35,110 bases of DNA from CAZLBC01 sp964557575 (lineage in GTDB: Bacteria > Planctomycetota > Phycisphaerae > SM23-33): NCBI GenBank assembly GCA_964557575.1, contig CAZLBC010000049.1:1-35110 (forward strand), written 5' to 3'. The translations under genes and the position numbers were made by a program. Below are positions 17,264 to 25,305 of the stretch, in pieces; the first letter of the stretch is position 1, and the number at the start of each line of letters is the position of its first letter. Below the pieces are notes generated by a model. The model saw only the letters and a list, made by a program, of their open reading frames with translations, ran no database searches and was not told the origin of the DNA.

Positions 17264-18601
17264 TCAATCCGATCCGATACAGTAGAGATACTTCGGGGTC
17301 CGGATAAACAGCTTCCCTCCGGCGACCGCGATCGTTGAGAGGCAGTCCTTTTCGTTCATACGGTTGACCGCCAGAATCCGGCAGCTCTCGCCGGCGGCCA
17401 GGACCACCGCGGCGCCCCGCATGCTGATACAGTAGATCTTCCCGTCGGCACCCGTGGGCGACGCCCGCAGGGGGCTCTTGACACCGAGCGCGCCGGACCA
17501 CACGGGTGTTCCCGTTTCGGGCGCCAGGCAGTGGATCGTCTTTTTCAGGCCGTTCAGCAGGTACAGCTTTCCGCCGTACAGCAGCGGGGTCGTCGCGTCG
17601 TTCGCCCCCGCGACGAACGTCCACTGCAGGACATCGTCCGTCAGCGTCCCCGTACGGTCGCCGGGGCGCAGGGCGTACAGCGCCCGGCACTTCGGCCGGC
17701 CCGCGTAGATCGTGTTCGCGTCGGCGACGGCGGACGACACCGTCCGCTGCCAGGTCTCGCGGTTGTGGGGGGTGAACTGCCATCGCCAGATCTCCCCGCC
17801 GTCGGCGAGACGGTGGGCCGTGACGTATTCCCCGGCGTGAAGCACGATCGACGGCCGCGCCCCGCCCCGGAACAGCAGCGGCGTGATGTACGACTCCGTC
17901 GACTCCCCCGTGGCGTCGGTGGGGCGGTCGTGCTTCCAGAGGGTTTTGCCGGTCTTCAGGTCGATCGCGAGCAGGTAGGACGCCAGCGGCGCAGGCCGGT
18001 TGTTCTGGCGACCGTACCCGCCCGGCTTCTTGCACTGCAGGACCGGGATGTAGAGCCTCCCCTCGTACAGCAGCGGGCTCGATCCGTATCCCCACTTGAT
18101 TTCGAATACGCCGTACTCCCGCTCAAGTTCGCGCCGCCAGAGCTGCGCGCCGGCGAAATCAAACGCGCGGAGGGTTCCCGTCCCGAAGTAAAAACAGGCG
18201 ATGCTGCCGTCGGTCACCGGCGACGGCGAGGCCGCATTGTGCCGTTTGGCCCGGTACCACCGGTTTTTCCCGGCCGGGCGGTCCCAGAGGATCTTTCCGG
18301 TCGACGCGTCGAGGCAGAGCGCCCGCAGGTCGTCGCCGGACCGGCGGGAAGAGCTGACAAAGACGCGGTCGCCCCAGATCACCGGCGTCGATGCGCCCGG
18401 GCCGGGCATCGGCGTTTTCCACGCGACGTTCTTTTCGGTACCCCACTCGACCGGGAGGTCCTTCTCGGGGCTCGAACCGTTCAGCGCCGGCCCCCGCCAC
18501 TGCGGCCAGTTCGCGGCCCGCGCGGCCGGATTGAATGCCGCCGTTGCAACCAGAAGGGCCGCCGCGCTGCGCCGCATGACAATACAAACGTTACTGTACA
18601 T
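17264..18601 (-). CDS. Exported PQQ-like beta-propeller protein (copy 2)
   Basis: The 445-residue product has a signal peptide (RRSAAALLVATAAFNPAARA) and the 'WPQWRGPALNGSSPEKDLPV' start typical of planctomycete PQQ-like proteins. Repeated blades such as GKILWDRPAGK, GKTLWKHDRPTD and GGEIWRWQF follow, ending GKIYCISMRG and YLYCIGSD. These propellers are usually protein-binding or of unknown enzymology; no cofactor ligands of true quinoprotein dehydrogenases were identified. ATG at 18601 has GAGGTG 7 nt upstream. It lies 32 nt downstream of a close paralogue. Confidence 0.88.
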   Translation of the reverse strand: MYSNVCIVMRRSAAALLVATAAFNPAARAANWPQWRGPALNGSSPEKDLPVEWGTEKNVAWKTPMPGPGASTPVIWGDRVFVSSSRRSGDDLRALCLDASTGKILWDRPAGKNRWYRAKRHNAASPSPVTDGSIACFYFGTGTLRAFDFAGAQLWRRELEREYGVFEIKWGYGSSPLLYEGRLYIPVLQCKKPGGYGRQNNRPAPLASYLLAIDLKTGKTLWKHDRPTDATGESTESYITPLLFRGGARPSIVLHAGEYVTAHRLADGGEIWRWQFTPHNRETWQRTVSSAVADANTIYAGRPKCRALYALRPGDRTGTLTDDVLQWTFVAGANDATTPLLYGGKLYLLNGLKKTIHCLAPETGTPVWSGALGVKSPLRASPTGADGKIYCISMRGAAVVLAAGESCRILAVNRMNEKDCLSTIAVAGGKLFIRTPKYLYCIGSD

Positions 18602-18633
18602 AGACACCTCGTTTCGCCCGGCCGCGGAGGCGA

Positions 18634-19998
18634 TCACCGCGCGCCGATACAGTAGAGATAGTCCGGCGTGCGCAGGTAGAGTCTGCCGCCGGAAACGGCG
18701 ATGGTGGACAGGCACCGCTTTTCCTTCATCCGGTTCGTCGCCAGCACCGCACACGCGTCGCCGGCCTTCAGGACGACGGCCTCTCCCCGCATGCTGATAC
18801 AGTAGATCTTCCCGTCGGCGCCCGTCGGCGACGCCCGCAGCTCGTCGGTCACCGCGAGCTTCTCAGACCAGATCACTGTACCGGTGTCGGGTTTGAGGCA
18901 GGTCAGCACCTTGCCCCTGCCGTTGAGCAGGTAGAGCCGTTCCCGGTACATCAGGGCCGTCGACGCATCGCTGGATTCCTTCTCGAACGTCCACTTCAGG
19001 ACGTCGCCGGCGAGCCGCCCCGTCCCGCCGGCGGGTTCCACCGCGTAGAAGACCCGGCACTTCGGCCGGCCGAAATAGACGACCCCGTCGTCCACGGTGA
19101 CCGAAGAAACGGTCCGCTGGTCCCGCCGTGTGCTCGGGGGCGCGAATCGCCAGCGCCACACCTCCTCGCCGGTCGACGCCGCGTGCCCGGTCAGGTACTC
19201 GGCGGCGTTGATCACGATCTGCGGCTGTCCCTTCCCCTCCAGGACCATGGGCGTGATGTACGACTCGGTGGTCTCGCCCTGCGCGTCGGTCGGGCGGACG
19301 TGCTTCCAGATCGTCTTGCCGGTCGCCAGGTCAAGGGCGAGCACAAACGAATCCAGGGGACCGCGGCGGGGGTCCGGACCGCCACCGTAGCGGCCGGGCT
19401 TGACGTGCTGAAGGACGGGTATGTACAACCGGCCGCCCTGCAGCAGCGGGCTGGAACCGTAGCCCCACATCAGGACAAACCGGCCGAACTCCTTCTCCAG
19501 CTCCCGCCGCCACAACGGCTTTCCGCTGAAGTCGAACGCCAGGAGCGTGCCGGTCCCGTAGTAAAAGCACACCGTCTTCCCGTCGGTGACCGCCGAGGGC
19601 GTCGCGGCATTGTGCCGCTTGCCCCGGAACCAGCGGTCCTTCCCGGCCGGCCGCCGCCAGAGTATCTTGCCCGTCCCGGCATCAAGGCAAAGGGCCAGAA
19701 GGCCGCCCGTCCCGTCGCCGGAGGGCATGAAGACCCGGTCGGCCCAGATCACCGGCGTCGCCCCTGAAAACCCGGGCATGTTCGCCTTCCACGCGACGTT
19801 CTTTTCGGTGCCCCACTCGACGGGGAGGTCCTGTTCGGGGCTCGATCCGTTCAATGCCGGACCCCGCCACTGCGGCCAGTGTTCACCGATCACCGGCGCC
19901 GACAGGAACGACACCGCGACGATCACCAAGGCACACGAGACCTTACACCCCGTCCCCCTCATCCGTGAACGCGGCACGGTTACGCGTGTTGCCGACAT
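18634..19998 (-). CDS. Exported PQQ-like beta-propeller protein (copy 1)
   Basis: The 454-residue product aligns with the next gene along its full length; the N-termini of the mature parts (WPQWRGPALNGSSPE.DLPVEWGTEKNVAWK) and the C-termini (ASPTGADGKIYCISMRG to YLYCIG) are almost identical. An N-terminal basic stretch and hydrophobic segment (CKVSCALVIVAVSFLSAPVIG) predict export. Blade motifs GKILWRRPAGK, GKTIWKHVRPTD and GEEVWRWRF match the paralogue. ATG at 19998 has AAGGAG 6-7 nt upstream. First gene of a two-gene operon made by tandem duplication. Confidence 0.9.
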   Translation of the reverse strand: MSATRVTVPRSRMRGTGCKVSCALVIVAVSFLSAPVIGEHWPQWRGPALNGSSPEQDLPVEWGTEKNVAWKANMPGFSGATPVIWADRVFMPSGDGTGGLLALCLDAGTGKILWRRPAGKDRWFRGKRHNAATPSAVTDGKTVCFYYGTGTLLAFDFSGKPLWRRELEKEFGRFVLMWGYGSSPLLQGGRLYIPVLQHVKPGRYGGGPDPRRGPLDSFVLALDLATGKTIWKHVRPTDAQGETTESYITPMVLEGKGQPQIVINAAEYLTGHAASTGEEVWRWRFAPPSTRRDQRTVSSVTVDDGVVYFGRPKCRVFYAVEPAGGTGRLAGDVLKWTFEKESSDASTALMYRERLYLLNGRGKVLTCLKPDTGTVIWSEKLAVTDELRASPTGADGKIYCISMRGEAVVLKAGDACAVLATNRMKEKRCLSTIAVSGGRLYLRTPDYLYCIGAR

Positions 19999-20039
19999 GC
20001 GTACTCCTTCCACCGATGACAGATGAAACACGACCGGCC

Positions 20040-20045
20040 ATTATA
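20040..20045 (-). promoter_or_regulatory. Possible -10 element for the beta-propeller pair
   Basis: A perfect TATAAT on the minus strand lies 41 bases before the ATG at 19998. No good -35 box is found at standard spacing (CAGACC at 17 bp), so this is tentative. Confidence 0.3.
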
Positions 20046-20074
20046 CCGTCAAACCGGCGGCGGGTCTGTTTATT

Positions 20075-21157
20075 TCATTCTTCGTCCAGTTCGACCAGTT
20101 TGAAATCACGGGTTCCCAGCCCCACCTTCTCCCCGTGGTCCAGTTGCACGGAGGCGTCGATCGCGGGCGTCCCCGAAATCTCGGCCATTGTCGTCCCCGA
20201 CCGTTCGGCGACCAGGCGCATGGCGGCGGCATCGACGGCCACGGGATCCGCGGCGGCGATGATACCGATATCGTCGACGGCGGGATCCATGCTTCGGCCC
20301 ATACAGTCGCAGCCGTCGGTGATACACAGCAGGAACGTCACGCACGCGAGTTTTCCCGCCTTGCCGGCAACGGCCCCCCGGGCGTACTCGGCCATCCGGC
20401 GCTGCAGTTCGGGGCCCTCGATGCCCCAGTCGAAACTCACCGCGCCGAAACGGCAGACCGCCAGGCACTGCCCGCAGCCGATACAGGTATCCGCATCGAT
20501 GACGGCCGCCGTGCCGTCCATGCCTACCGCGCCGACCGGGCAGCACGCGACGCATTCACCGCACGCGGTGCACTTCTTGGCCTTGATCCGGGGGGCCATC
20601 GCGCTGTGCTGGCGTCGCTTGCCGGTCCGCCCGGTGCATCCCATCCCGAGGTTCTTTATGGCGGCCCCCATCCCCGTGCCGATGTGGCCGGTCAGGTGGC
20701 TGACCACGAGCATCGACTGCGCCCGCCGGATGCCCTCGGCGACCGAGACCTCCTCGTATATCTCACCCCCGATCGCGACGGCCGTCTCACGGTCGCCGTA
20801 GAGGCCGTCCGGCGGCAGAAACGGCGCCCCGGCGCCCGCAACGCCGAACCCGTGCTCGGCGGCGAGTTCCGCGTGGACGACCGCGTTCGACCGCCGGCCC
20901 GAATAGAGGGTGGACGTGTCGGTCAAAAAGGGGCGAGCCCCCGCCGCTTTCAATTGTTCAACCGCGCCGGCAAGCCAGGCGGCCCGGGCGTAGGTCCGGT
21001 TCCCGGTCTCGCCGACATGGATCTTCACGGCGGTGAAGTCTTTTTCGGCGAAGCACGACAGCAGGCCGGATGCCGACAGCAGCCGGCCCAGCTTGCGCGA
21101 GACGACCTCGTCGCCCTCGTCGCACTGCGCGGGCAGGAAATACACGTTCTCCGGCAC
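20075..21157 (-). CDS. DUF362 protein with two 4Fe-4S ferredoxin motifs
   Basis: The 360-residue product has the DUF362 fold in its N- and C-terminal parts (KIHVGETGNRTYARA, TDTSTLYSGRRSNAVVHAELA, SHLTGHIGTGMGAAIKNLGMG, then the C-terminal DPVAVDAAAMRLV). A bacterial ferredoxin insertion near residues 190-245 carries CTACGECVACCP and CIGCGQCLAVCR, eight Cys for two [4Fe-4S] clusters. It is likely a cytoplasmic redox or metal-handling protein; no substrate is known for DUF362. The start is set at GTG 21157 because a strong AAGGAGGA lies 5 nt upstream; the in-frame GTG-ATG pair at 21178-21173 has no ribosome binding site. Follows the PPC-domain gene, probably as an operon. Confidence 0.85.
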   Translation of the reverse strand: MPENVYFLPAQCDEGDEVVSRKLGRLLSASGLLSCFAEKDFTAVKIHVGETGNRTYARAAWLAGAVEQLKAAGARPFLTDTSTLYSGRRSNAVVHAELAAEHGFGVAGAGAPFLPPDGLYGDRETAVAIGGEIYEEVSVAEGIRRAQSMLVVSHLTGHIGTGMGAAIKNLGMGCTGRTGKRRQHSAMAPRIKAKKCTACGECVACCPVGAVGMDGTAAVIDADTCIGCGQCLAVCRFGAVSFDWGIEGPELQRRMAEYARGAVAGKAGKLACVTFLLCITDGCDCMGRSMDPAVDDIGIIAAADPVAVDAAAMRLVAERSGTTMAEISGTPAIDASVQLDHGEKVGLGTRDFKLVELDEE

Positions 21158-21162
21158 AGGAT

Positions 21163-21168
21163 CCTCCT
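21163..21168 (-). promoter_or_regulatory. Ribosome binding site that sets the DUF362 start
   Basis: AGGAGG on the minus strand, 5 nt before GTG 21157. It would lie inside the coding sequence if translation began at 21178 or 21175. Confidence 0.65.
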
Positions 21169-21190
21169 TCCGCATCACGTGGGGGAGTGC

Positions 21191-21634
21191 TCAGGGTTCC
21201 AGCAGCTCGAAACCAGTGCCCGGGTCTTTCAGGCGGCGGGCCGCGGAATCGACCAGTTCCATGATAATCACCTCGACGACCTTCCACGCCCTGACCCCCC
21301 GCCTGACGCAGCCGGCCACGGCAGTATTCCCCCGGCCGCAGGCCGCGTGCATGTGCAGGACGGGCCGCCCGTCGGCGTCCGGAAAGAGAGTCCCGGTCCC
21401 GGTGATCTCGTGAACCGCGTCCAGGACGTACTCAACGGGCGTTATCTGTTCCGCCCGGCCGTCGGCCGGCCCCACCACCAGCCGGCTGCCGGCGTCCGCG
21501 CCGCCCAGGACGATGAGGGCCGCCGCGGCGACCCCCTTCTCCGCGGCGAGCCGCTCGATTTCCTCGTGAATAATGTCGCCGTCCTCGAGGCGGACAATAA
21601 ACGTCCGCCCCCTGCCGGCCTCTGAATATTTCAT
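21191..21634 (-). CDS. PPC (DUF296) domain protein
   Basis: The 147-residue single-domain protein fits the plants-and-prokaryotes-conserved domain: RTFIVRLEDGDIIHEEIERLAAEKGV at the start (residues 10-35), a central LIVLGGADAGSRLVVGP strand set, and the family metal/ligand motif LHMHAACGRG followed by TAVAGCVRRG. Bacterial PPC proteins are small trimers, some metal-binding, of unclear function. ATG at 21634 has GAGGATACGA directly upstream. It is 33 nt upstream of the DUF362 gene with the chosen start. Confidence 0.88.
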   Translation of the reverse strand: MKYSEAGRGRTFIVRLEDGDIIHEEIERLAAEKGVAAAALIVLGGADAGSRLVVGPADGRAEQITPVEYVLDAVHEITGTGTLFPDADGRPVLHMHAACGRGNTAVAGCVRRGVRAWKVVEVIIMELVDSAARRLKDPGTGFELLEP

Positions 21635-21675
21635 TCGTATCCTCGCGCGTCATGCTACACGGGGATGCGGATTCG

Positions 21676-21938
21676 AAAAAGGGGTCAGGTACCTTTTTTT
21701 CGGCATGATGCAGATGCGAATAAGGGGTCACCCGACTTCAACATCGGGACACCCGATCAATAGAGCAAGTCGTAGAGGCGAGAAAAAGGAAGGAAAAGGA
21801 AGGGGTCAGGTACCTTTTTTCGTGACAAGCAGAAATGATCCATAAAGAAATATCTCTGTTTTTGATGCCACGAAGACCTAATGCCATTGAGGAAAAGGTA
21901 CCTGACCCCTTTTTCTGACCCTGACCCCTTTTTGACCC
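21676..21938. repeat. Cluster of direct and inverted GGTCAGGTACC repeats
   Basis: Three full and at least two partial copies of AAAAAGGGGTCAGGTACC followed by T5-7. Full: 21676-21700 (plus), 21800-21820 (plus), 21891-21914 (minus). Partial: AAGGGGTCAC at 21722-21731 (plus) and the doubled TGACCCTGACCCCTTTTT at 21916-21933 (minus). Each full copy can form a short stem AAAAAGG/CCTTTTT, and the copies at 21800 and 21891 can pair over about 20 bp around a 70-nt AT-richer loop. No transposase is present. The cluster fills the 304-bp gap between the PPC and GH29-like genes. Confidence 0.85.
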
Positions 21939-22985
21939 TCACGCCGTTCCAGCCGGTTCCGGCCAGCCGTCGCGGCGCAGCCGCCGCCCGACCTCCCGCA
22001 GCGCGTCGCCGTCCGCCGGGTGGATCGAGCCGTCCCCGCGGAGCCCGGTATTCAGCAGGAGGTTCGCCCCGTGCCCGGCGGCGGCGTCCAGCAGTTTCAT
22101 CACCTCCCCGGCGGTGCGGTGGTAGGCCCCCGGGCGATCGAACCACATCCCCGTCCCCGAACCCCCCTTCCGGTCCAGTTGCATGGTGGTGCATATCTCC
22201 GCGGGCATCGCGGCGAACCGCTTACGCGCCGTCGCCGGCAACTGCGGGTTCGGTACGGGGTCGCGCGGGTGATGTTCCATGGATCGGAAGTCCTCCCGGC
22301 CGGTGACCCCCTGCTTGAACGAGACCAGGCACTGCGGTTGCAGCCGGCGGACGAGGGAAAAGTGATCCCGCAGGCGGGGGTGCCGGTCGGGGTTCCGGCG
22401 GTAATCGAGAACCGAGTCGAACCACGTGCCGGCGAGCGGGCCGTAACCGGTCAGCAGTTCGCGGAGGATTGCCCGGTTGCGATCGAAGTTTCTGCCGCTG
22501 CGGCCGATGCTGATATGTATGTAGACGAAGAGTCCCCGGCCCCGCCGGCGACAGGCGGCCGCCAGTTCCGCGAGCAGGTCCCTGCCGACGGGAGCCTTGC
22601 AACTGGTCATTCGCGAGGTCTTCGTGTCGAACAGGTACGGTCCCCCGCCGTGGTAGACGGTGAAGTTCACGTAGGCCATGTTCGCCGCGACGGCGAGGTC
22701 CGCGACCGCGTCGGCGTCGAACGCCCGGGCGGTGAAGTCCTCGAGACGCGCATGCCGCCCGGCATTCGGCAGGCTCCGGCGACCGTAGTGCACGAACAGG
22801 CCGAACCGGGCCGCCGTGAACCATCGCAGGGCCGCGGCGCGGGGGTCGGCCCGGTACCCGCTGCGAAACGCCCGCAGGTAGGACGGCACGCCGTCATCGG
22901 TCGCGCCGCGGCACACGGCGGTCCCGCAGGCCGCCACTGCCCCGGAACGTGTCATGAACCGTCGTCGAGAGACCGGTATCACCAT
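21939..22985 (-). CDS. Tat-exported alpha-L-fucosidase-like (GH29) protein
   Basis: The 348-residue product begins with a twin-arginine signal (PVSRRRFMTRSGAVAACG). The GH29-like barrel follows: RWFTAARFGLFVHYGRRS, then TVYHGGGPYLFDTKTS, RGLFVYIHISIGRSGRN, and GTWFDSVLDYR, where the Asp occupies the position of the family nucleophile. MWFDRPGAYHR and GANLLLNTGLRGDG close the domain. It is shorter than usual fucosidases (about 450 residues) and lacks the C-terminal beta-sandwich. Activity on fucosides is inferred. ATG at 22985 starts the Tat peptide; there is no clear Shine-Dalgarno. Its 3' end abuts the GGTACC repeats. Divergent from the Gfo/Idh gene. Confidence 0.82.
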   Translation of the reverse strand: MVIPVSRRRFMTRSGAVAACGTAVCRGATDDGVPSYLRAFRSGYRADPRAAALRWFTAARFGLFVHYGRRSLPNAGRHARLEDFTARAFDADAVADLAVAANMAYVNFTVYHGGGPYLFDTKTSRMTSCKAPVGRDLLAELAAACRRRGRGLFVYIHISIGRSGRNFDRNRAILRELLTGYGPLAGTWFDSVLDYRRNPDRHPRLRDHFSLVRRLQPQCLVSFKQGVTGREDFRSMEHHPRDPVPNPQLPATARKRFAAMPAEICTTMQLDRKGGSGTGMWFDRPGAYHRTAGEVMKLLDAAAGHGANLLLNTGLRGDGSIHPADGDALREVGRRLRRDGWPEPAGTA

Positions 22986-23188
22986 ACCCGCAGAATACAC
23001 CGTTCGCCGGTCGACCGCAAGCAGTGGCCGTTCCGCAGGTAAGCGGTGAAGTATCACCCTGCTATTATTTCTATGTTTATTTTGAGACTTTTCGACAACT
23101 ATTTGCGCCGACGGGCGCAGACGGCGCGGGCGCATACCGTGATAATAGCGCGAAACGCTTGTCATACTGCGCCCGGAAGGAGAAGACC

Positions 23189-24562
23189 ATGCACGCAAAC
23201 CGAGACGATACGACCGGCCGGATTTCCCGCAGACGCTTCGTTCGCGCCGCCGCCGGGGGCGCCGCCCTCGCCGCGACCGGCGGCCGCGGCTTCTGCGCGA
23301 ACGCGAAACTCCAGCACGCCTGCATCGGCGCGGGCGGGATGGGTTTCGTGGATCTCAGGAATTTCAAGAGCCACCCCGGGACCAAGATCGTCGCGATCTG
23401 CGACGTGGACAAAAACCACCTGGACAAGGCGGCGGCCCTCCTGCCGGACGCCCGGACGTACAGCGACTGGCGGGAGCTGCTGGCGAAAGAGGGGGCAAGG
23501 ATCGACTCGGTGAACGTCGCCGTCCCCGACCACATGCACGCGGCGATCGCGATGACCGCCCTCCGGGCGAAGAAGCACGTCTACTGCCAGAAACCGCTCT
23601 GCCACGACGTCGCCGAGTGCCGGGCCGTCGCCGCCGCCGCGAAGGAAGCCGGCGTCGTGACCCAGCTCGGCACCCAGCACGCCTCCGGCATCGGCGACCG
23701 CATGGCCGTCCGGTTTCTCCGGGACGGGGTCGTCGGCAGGATCACGCGGGCGATCCTCTGTTCCAACCGCCCCGGCGCCATCGAGCACTACCGGCTCAAG
23801 GGCCCCCGCCCGGAGAAGGGGCACAAGCCGCCCGCCCGCCTCGCCTGGGACCGCTGGCTGGGGACCGCGCCGGTCCGGCCCTACGCGCCGCGGATCTACC
23901 ACCCCACGAAGTGGCGGGCCTGGCAGGACTTCGGGACCGGCTGGATGGGCGATATCGGCTGCCACATCTTCGACGCGGTCTGGAAGGGCCTGAGGCTGAC
24001 CGCCCCGACGTCGGTGGTCGCCGCGGTCCAGGAGTCCTGGGCCGCCTCGCCGGCCCGGCGTGCCGATACCTGGCCGCAGAGCGATCACGCGACATGGACA
24101 TTCCCGGGCAATGACCTGATCGCGGGCGACGAGCTGACCCTGGAATGGTTCGACGGTAAGATGTTTCCCCCCGCCGACGTGCAGAAGATGACCGGCCTGA
24201 AGAACTACCCGGCGGAGTCGGCGATGCTCATCGGCACCGAGGGGGCCCTCCTGCTGCCCCACGGATCGGGTCCCCTGCTCCTGCCGCGGGAGAAATTCAG
24301 GGAGCACCCCCGCCCGAAACTCCCGGGGCGCAACCACTACCACCATTTCGCCGACGCCTGCCGCGGCGGCGAGATGTGCGAGTCGCACTTCCTCCGGACC
24401 GGCCCGATGGCGGAGGCCATCCTCCTGGGGACGGTGGCCATCCGCACGCCCGGCACGCTGCTGAAGTGGGACGCCGAAAAGATGAAGATCCCCAACTGCC
24501 CCGAGGCGGAGAAATTCCTGCGACGGACCTACCGGCAGGGCTGGGAGGTGGACGGGCTTTAG
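23189..24562 (+). CDS. Tat-exported Gfo/Idh/MocA-family oxidoreductase
   Basis: The 457-residue product carries a twin-arginine signal (RISRRRFVRAAAGG). The NAD(P)-binding Rossmann fold follows: GAGGMGFVDLRNF, then IVAICDVDKNH, SVNVAVPDHMHA, and the family Lys in KKHVYCQKPLCHD, where Gln replaces the more common Glu before Lys-Pro. GWMGDIGCHIFD and GRNHYHHFADACRGG complete the substrate domain. These enzymes oxidise or reduce sugars and derivatives; some exported members are glycosidase-like. ATG at 23189 has AAGGAG at 7-9 nt. It overlaps the convergent hepT stop by 4 bp. A GATAAT at 23141-23146 may be a -10 element but has no good -35. Confidence 0.9.
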   Translation: MHANRDDTTGRISRRRFVRAAAGGAALAATGGRGFCANAKLQHACIGAGGMGFVDLRNFKSHPGTKIVAICDVDKNHLDKAAALLPDARTYSDWRELLAKEGARIDSVNVAVPDHMHAAIAMTALRAKKHVYCQKPLCHDVAECRAVAAAAKEAGVVTQLGTQHASGIGDRMAVRFLRDGVVGRITRAILCSNRPGAIEHYRLKGPRPEKGHKPPARLAWDRWLGTAPVRPYAPRIYHPTKWRAWQDFGTGWMGDIGCHIFDAVWKGLRLTAPTSVVAAVQESWAASPARRADTWPQSDHATWTFPGNDLIAGDELTLEWFDGKMFPPADVQKMTGLKNYPAESAMLIGTEGALLLPHGSGPLLLPREKFREHPRPKLPGRNHYHHFADACRGGEMCESHFLRTGPMAEAILLGTVAIRTPGTLLKWDAEKMKIPNCPEAEKFLRRTYRQGWEVDGL

Positions 24563-24918
24563 CCGTCTTCCTCACTCCGGTGTTCGGCAAGGAGTCTCTC
24601 GACATCCGCGATACGGTTGTCCAGGTCACCCGTGATGACGTCCCACACAATCTGGTCGTCAATACCGTCATAGCCGTGTACCAGGATATTGCGAAAGGAG
24701 ATGATATCACGATGGTCGCGGATGCGGTCGAGGATACCGGGATCGTCGCGGCGTATTCTGTTGAGGGCTTCTCCGATGATCTCGAGTTTTCGCTCCACCC
24801 CGCTGCGAAGCAGATCGTCCGAAACATAGCCTTCGAACACCGTGCCCGCAACGAATTCCTTGACGGCCCTGCCGGCTCGAAGCGCGTCGTAAAGATGGGC
24901 GAGGATTTCATCCTTCAT
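24559..24918 (-). CDS. hepT: HepT-like HEPN toxin (DUF86)
   Basis: The 119-residue all-alpha protein has the HEPN RNase motif RX4HXY in SFRNILVHGYDGID (Arg76, His81, Tyr83). Family members cleave RNA, and the Tyr of this motif is adenylylated by the cognate MntA. ATG at 24918 overlaps mntA by 11 bp, the normal order being antitoxin gene first, then toxin. The stop TAA overlaps the convergent Gfo/Idh TAG by 4 bp. All key residues are present, so it is probably functional. Confidence 0.9.
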   Translation of the reverse strand: MKDEILAHLYDALRAGRAVKEFVAGTVFEGYVSDDLLRSGVERKLEIIGEALNRIRRDDPGILDRIRDHRDIISFRNILVHGYDGIDDQIVWDVITGDLDNRIADVERLLAEHRSEEDG

Positions 24919-25204
24919 ACACTGGTATCCTTTCCTCGAGAACGCGCTTCTTGAAATAAGGGTTGCGAAGACCGGTCAGTGTCAGGAGATCCACTTCGCA
25001 ACCGAGGATGTCTTCTATTCTGTGCAGCAGGCCGAAGAAGCGTTTCGCAGGATGGTTCGACGACTCGCGGAACTCCACAAGGAGGTCCAGATCGCTCGCG
25101 CTGGTCGAGGCGTTGCGGGCCACGGAACCGAACACGTCAAGGCGCCTGACGTCGAAATCCCGGCACGCCGGCGCAACGGCGGTTTTTATCTCTTCGAGTA
25201 TCAC
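24908..25204 (-). CDS. mntA: MntA-like minimal nucleotidyltransferase antitoxin
   Basis: The 98-residue protein is a MNT-type nucleotidyltransferase: DVFGSVARNASTSASDLDLL (Gly26-Ser27, Asp38, Asp40) and the third carboxylate Asp72 in GCEVDLLTL. In characterised pairs MntA neutralises HepT by adding AMP to its Tyr. Partner gene hepT overlaps at the 3' end. Start codon is GTG at 25204, supported by homology beginning immediately; a GGAGAGG lies 12 nt upstream but overlaps the candidate promoter. Confidence 0.88.
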   Translation of the reverse strand: MILEEIKTAVAPACRDFDVRRLDVFGSVARNASTSASDLDLLVEFRESSNHPAKRFFGLLHRIEDILGCEVDLLTLTGLRNPYFKKRVLEERIPVYEG

Positions 25205-25210
25205 GGATTC

Positions 25211-25239
25211 ATCATACCTCTCCCCGGGGGTTCTCTCAA
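25211..25239 (-). promoter_or_regulatory. Promoter of the mntA-hepT pair
   Basis: On the minus strand TTGAGA (25239-25234) and TATGAT (25216-25211), each 5 of 6 to consensus with a 17-bp spacer. The predicted transcription start (about 25204) coincides with the GTG start codon. Confidence 0.55.
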
Positions 25240-25305
25240 GCCCCGATCAAACCCGCCAAAGCCCTCGTCTCGGTTGAACCCACGGTTCTGATGGTCACCG
25301 GTGTC

